Source: Skermanella rosea (GTDB lineage: Bacteria > Pseudomonadota > Alphaproteobacteria > Azospirillales > Azospirillaceae). From it: a stretch of 64,000 bases of DNA. Where the stretch lies: positions 6,007,471-6,071,470 of the forward strand of contig NZ_CP086111.1 in assembly GCF_016806835.2 (NCBI RefSeq). The letters run 5' to 3'. A program made the position numbers and the translations under genes. The notes under the pieces were generated by a model. The model did no database searches. It worked only from the letters and a program-made list of their open reading frames with translations, and was not told where the DNA came from. Below are positions 63,284 through 64,000 of the stretch, one piece after another (the first letter of the stretch is position 1; each line of letters begins with the position of its first letter).

Positions 63284-63364
63284 CGTAGGTCGGGTAGAGC
63301 GAAGCGGCACCCGACAAAGCAGGCGCGTTGATGTCGGGTGCCGCTTCGCTCTACCCGACCTACG
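63284..63364. repeat. Palindromic repeat, 33-bp perfect arms
   Basis: CGTAGGTCGGGTAGAGCGAA is the start of the left arm (63284-63316), matched exactly in reverse complement by 63332-63364. The spacer is 15 bases (63317-63331). Sequences with GTAGGTCGGGT...ACCCGACCTAC ends are recurrent intergenic palindromes in diverse proteobacteria. It shares GTAGGTCGG termini with the element at 39960-40059. Confidence 0.9.
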
Positions 63365-63454
63365 GGTTACTATCTATTACTTGTATCTTCCAAGGGATCG
63401 AAGCGGATATCTGCTTCCATCGCCGTCCATCTGCGGCCCGAATCCTTCTCTGTC

Positions 63455-64000
63455 TCACCCGCTCAGCATCGCCCGCAGCCGGTAAAGCTCGTCCAACGCC
63501 GCCTTCGGCGTCAGATCGTCCGGGTTGATCGCCTTCAGCGCCTGCTCAACCGGCGATGGCCCGGACGGTGCCGCCGGTTCCGGCTCCTTCCGCCGCAGGG
63601 CGACGCTGAACAGCGGCAGGTCGTCGGCCAGCCGCGCGACGCTCACGCCGTGCTCGCCCTTCTCCAGGATCTCCAGCACCTGCTCGGCCCGCGCGATCAC
63701 CGCCTCCGGCAGCCCGGCCAGCTTGGCGACGTGGATGCCGTAGCTGCGGTCGGCCGAGCCCGCCGCGACCTCGTGCAGGAAGACCACCTCGCCCTGCCAC
63801 TCCTTGATCCGCATGGTGTGGCAGGACAGCCGGGGCAGCTTGGCGGCCAGGGTCGTCAGCTCGTGGTAGTGCGTGGCGAACAGCGCCCGGCAGCGGGTCG
63901 CCTCGTGCAGGTGCTCGACGCAGGCCCAGGCGATCGACAGCCCGTCGAAGGTCGCCGTGCCCCGGCCGATCTCGTCCAGGATCACCAGCGCCCGCGGCCC
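63455..64000 (-). CDS. mutS: DNA mismatch repair protein MutS, C-terminal part (partial)
   Basis: 182 residues of the C-terminus; the gene continues beyond the window edge. The visible part covers the end of the ABC-type ATPase domain: Walker [21 protein letters not shown], the His of FATHYHELT, and [13 protein letters not shown], then the short C-terminal dimerisation region. MutS recognises mismatches and recruits MutL. Confidence 0.97.
   Translation of the reverse strand, partial: GPRALVILDEIGRGTATFDGLSIAWACVEHLHEATRCRALFATHYHELTTLAAKLPRLSCHTMRIKEWQGEVVFLHEVAAGSADRSYGIHVAKLAGLPEAVIARAEQVLEILEKGEHGVSVARLADDLPLFSVALRRKEPEPAAPSGPSPVEQALKAINPDDLTPKAALDELYRLRAMLSG

Overview
The window is high-GC DNA with dense gene packing, strong G/C third-position bias and many genes on both strands. 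Gene content points to an alphaproteobacterium of the Rhodospirillales/Azospirillales type: a MucR regulator, a DUF3576 lipoprotein next to leuS, ornithine-lipid genes, Porin_4-type porins, TIGR02186, DUF2254, a phasin and a SAM-II riboswitch. Nearly everything is ordinary chromosomal housekeeping and envelope physiology. There is no prophage, insertion sequence, CRISPR array, rRNA or tRNA that I can support. The mobile-type DNA is limited to small palindromic repeats and two toxin-antitoxin loci.

Layout. 1-6.8 kb: the end of a heparinase II/III-like gene, purH, a membrane histidine kinase, a DUF1232 protein, and a divergent zinc-uptake locus (znuA / znuCB) around a Zur-like palindrome. 6.8-10 kb: dnaK and dnaJ separated by a strong hairpin terminator. 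10-24.8 kb: mostly single genes (small 67-aa protein, DUF1848, PAS_5, FkbM methyltransferase, Tat-exported beta-carbonic anhydrase, DUF2254, LigB-type dioxygenase, YciI, EamA, DUF3429, SDR, Ada-like methyltransferase, DUF2244, nth, an alanine/proline-rich membrane-anchored protein, an L,D-transpeptidase, YggS). 25-30 kb: a JmjC oxygenase, a Doc/AbrB toxin-antitoxin pair with a perfect operator palindrome, two paralogous porins each with its own terminator, and a GIY-YIG protein. 30.5-35 kb: DUF3576 lipoprotein, leuS, holA. 35-39.5 kb: an ATM1-like ABC exporter and a large hybrid histidine kinase. 39.7-43.3 kb: pcp, trpS, murJ, with a palindromic repeat supplying the pcp stop codon. 43.4-49.1 kb: a GH172/DUF2961 protein, a TauE-TIGR02186-Usp operon and a class III cyclase. 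49.2-56.2 kb: NfuA, a degenerate polysaccharide deacetylase, a VanX-type dipeptidase, tsaB-rimI, TusA, MucR, olsB-olsA and a phasin. 56.3-60.4 kb: a SsuABC/TauABC-type importer and metZ under a SAM-II riboswitch. 60.5-64 kb: a divergent FtsH, a 17-kDa-antigen-like lipoprotein, a decayed toxin-antitoxin remnant beside a palindromic repeat, and the 3' end of mutS.

The clearest functional sets are zinc import, chaperones, ornithine-lipid synthesis, methionine and probably organosulfur uptake, tRNA t6A/ribosome modification (tsaB-rimI), and a predicted TSUP-family anion exporter with a membrane partner and a stress protein. The non-coding signals best supported by sequence are the SAM-II riboswitch, the toxin-antitoxin operator, the porin and dnaK terminators, and the two palindromic repeat elements.
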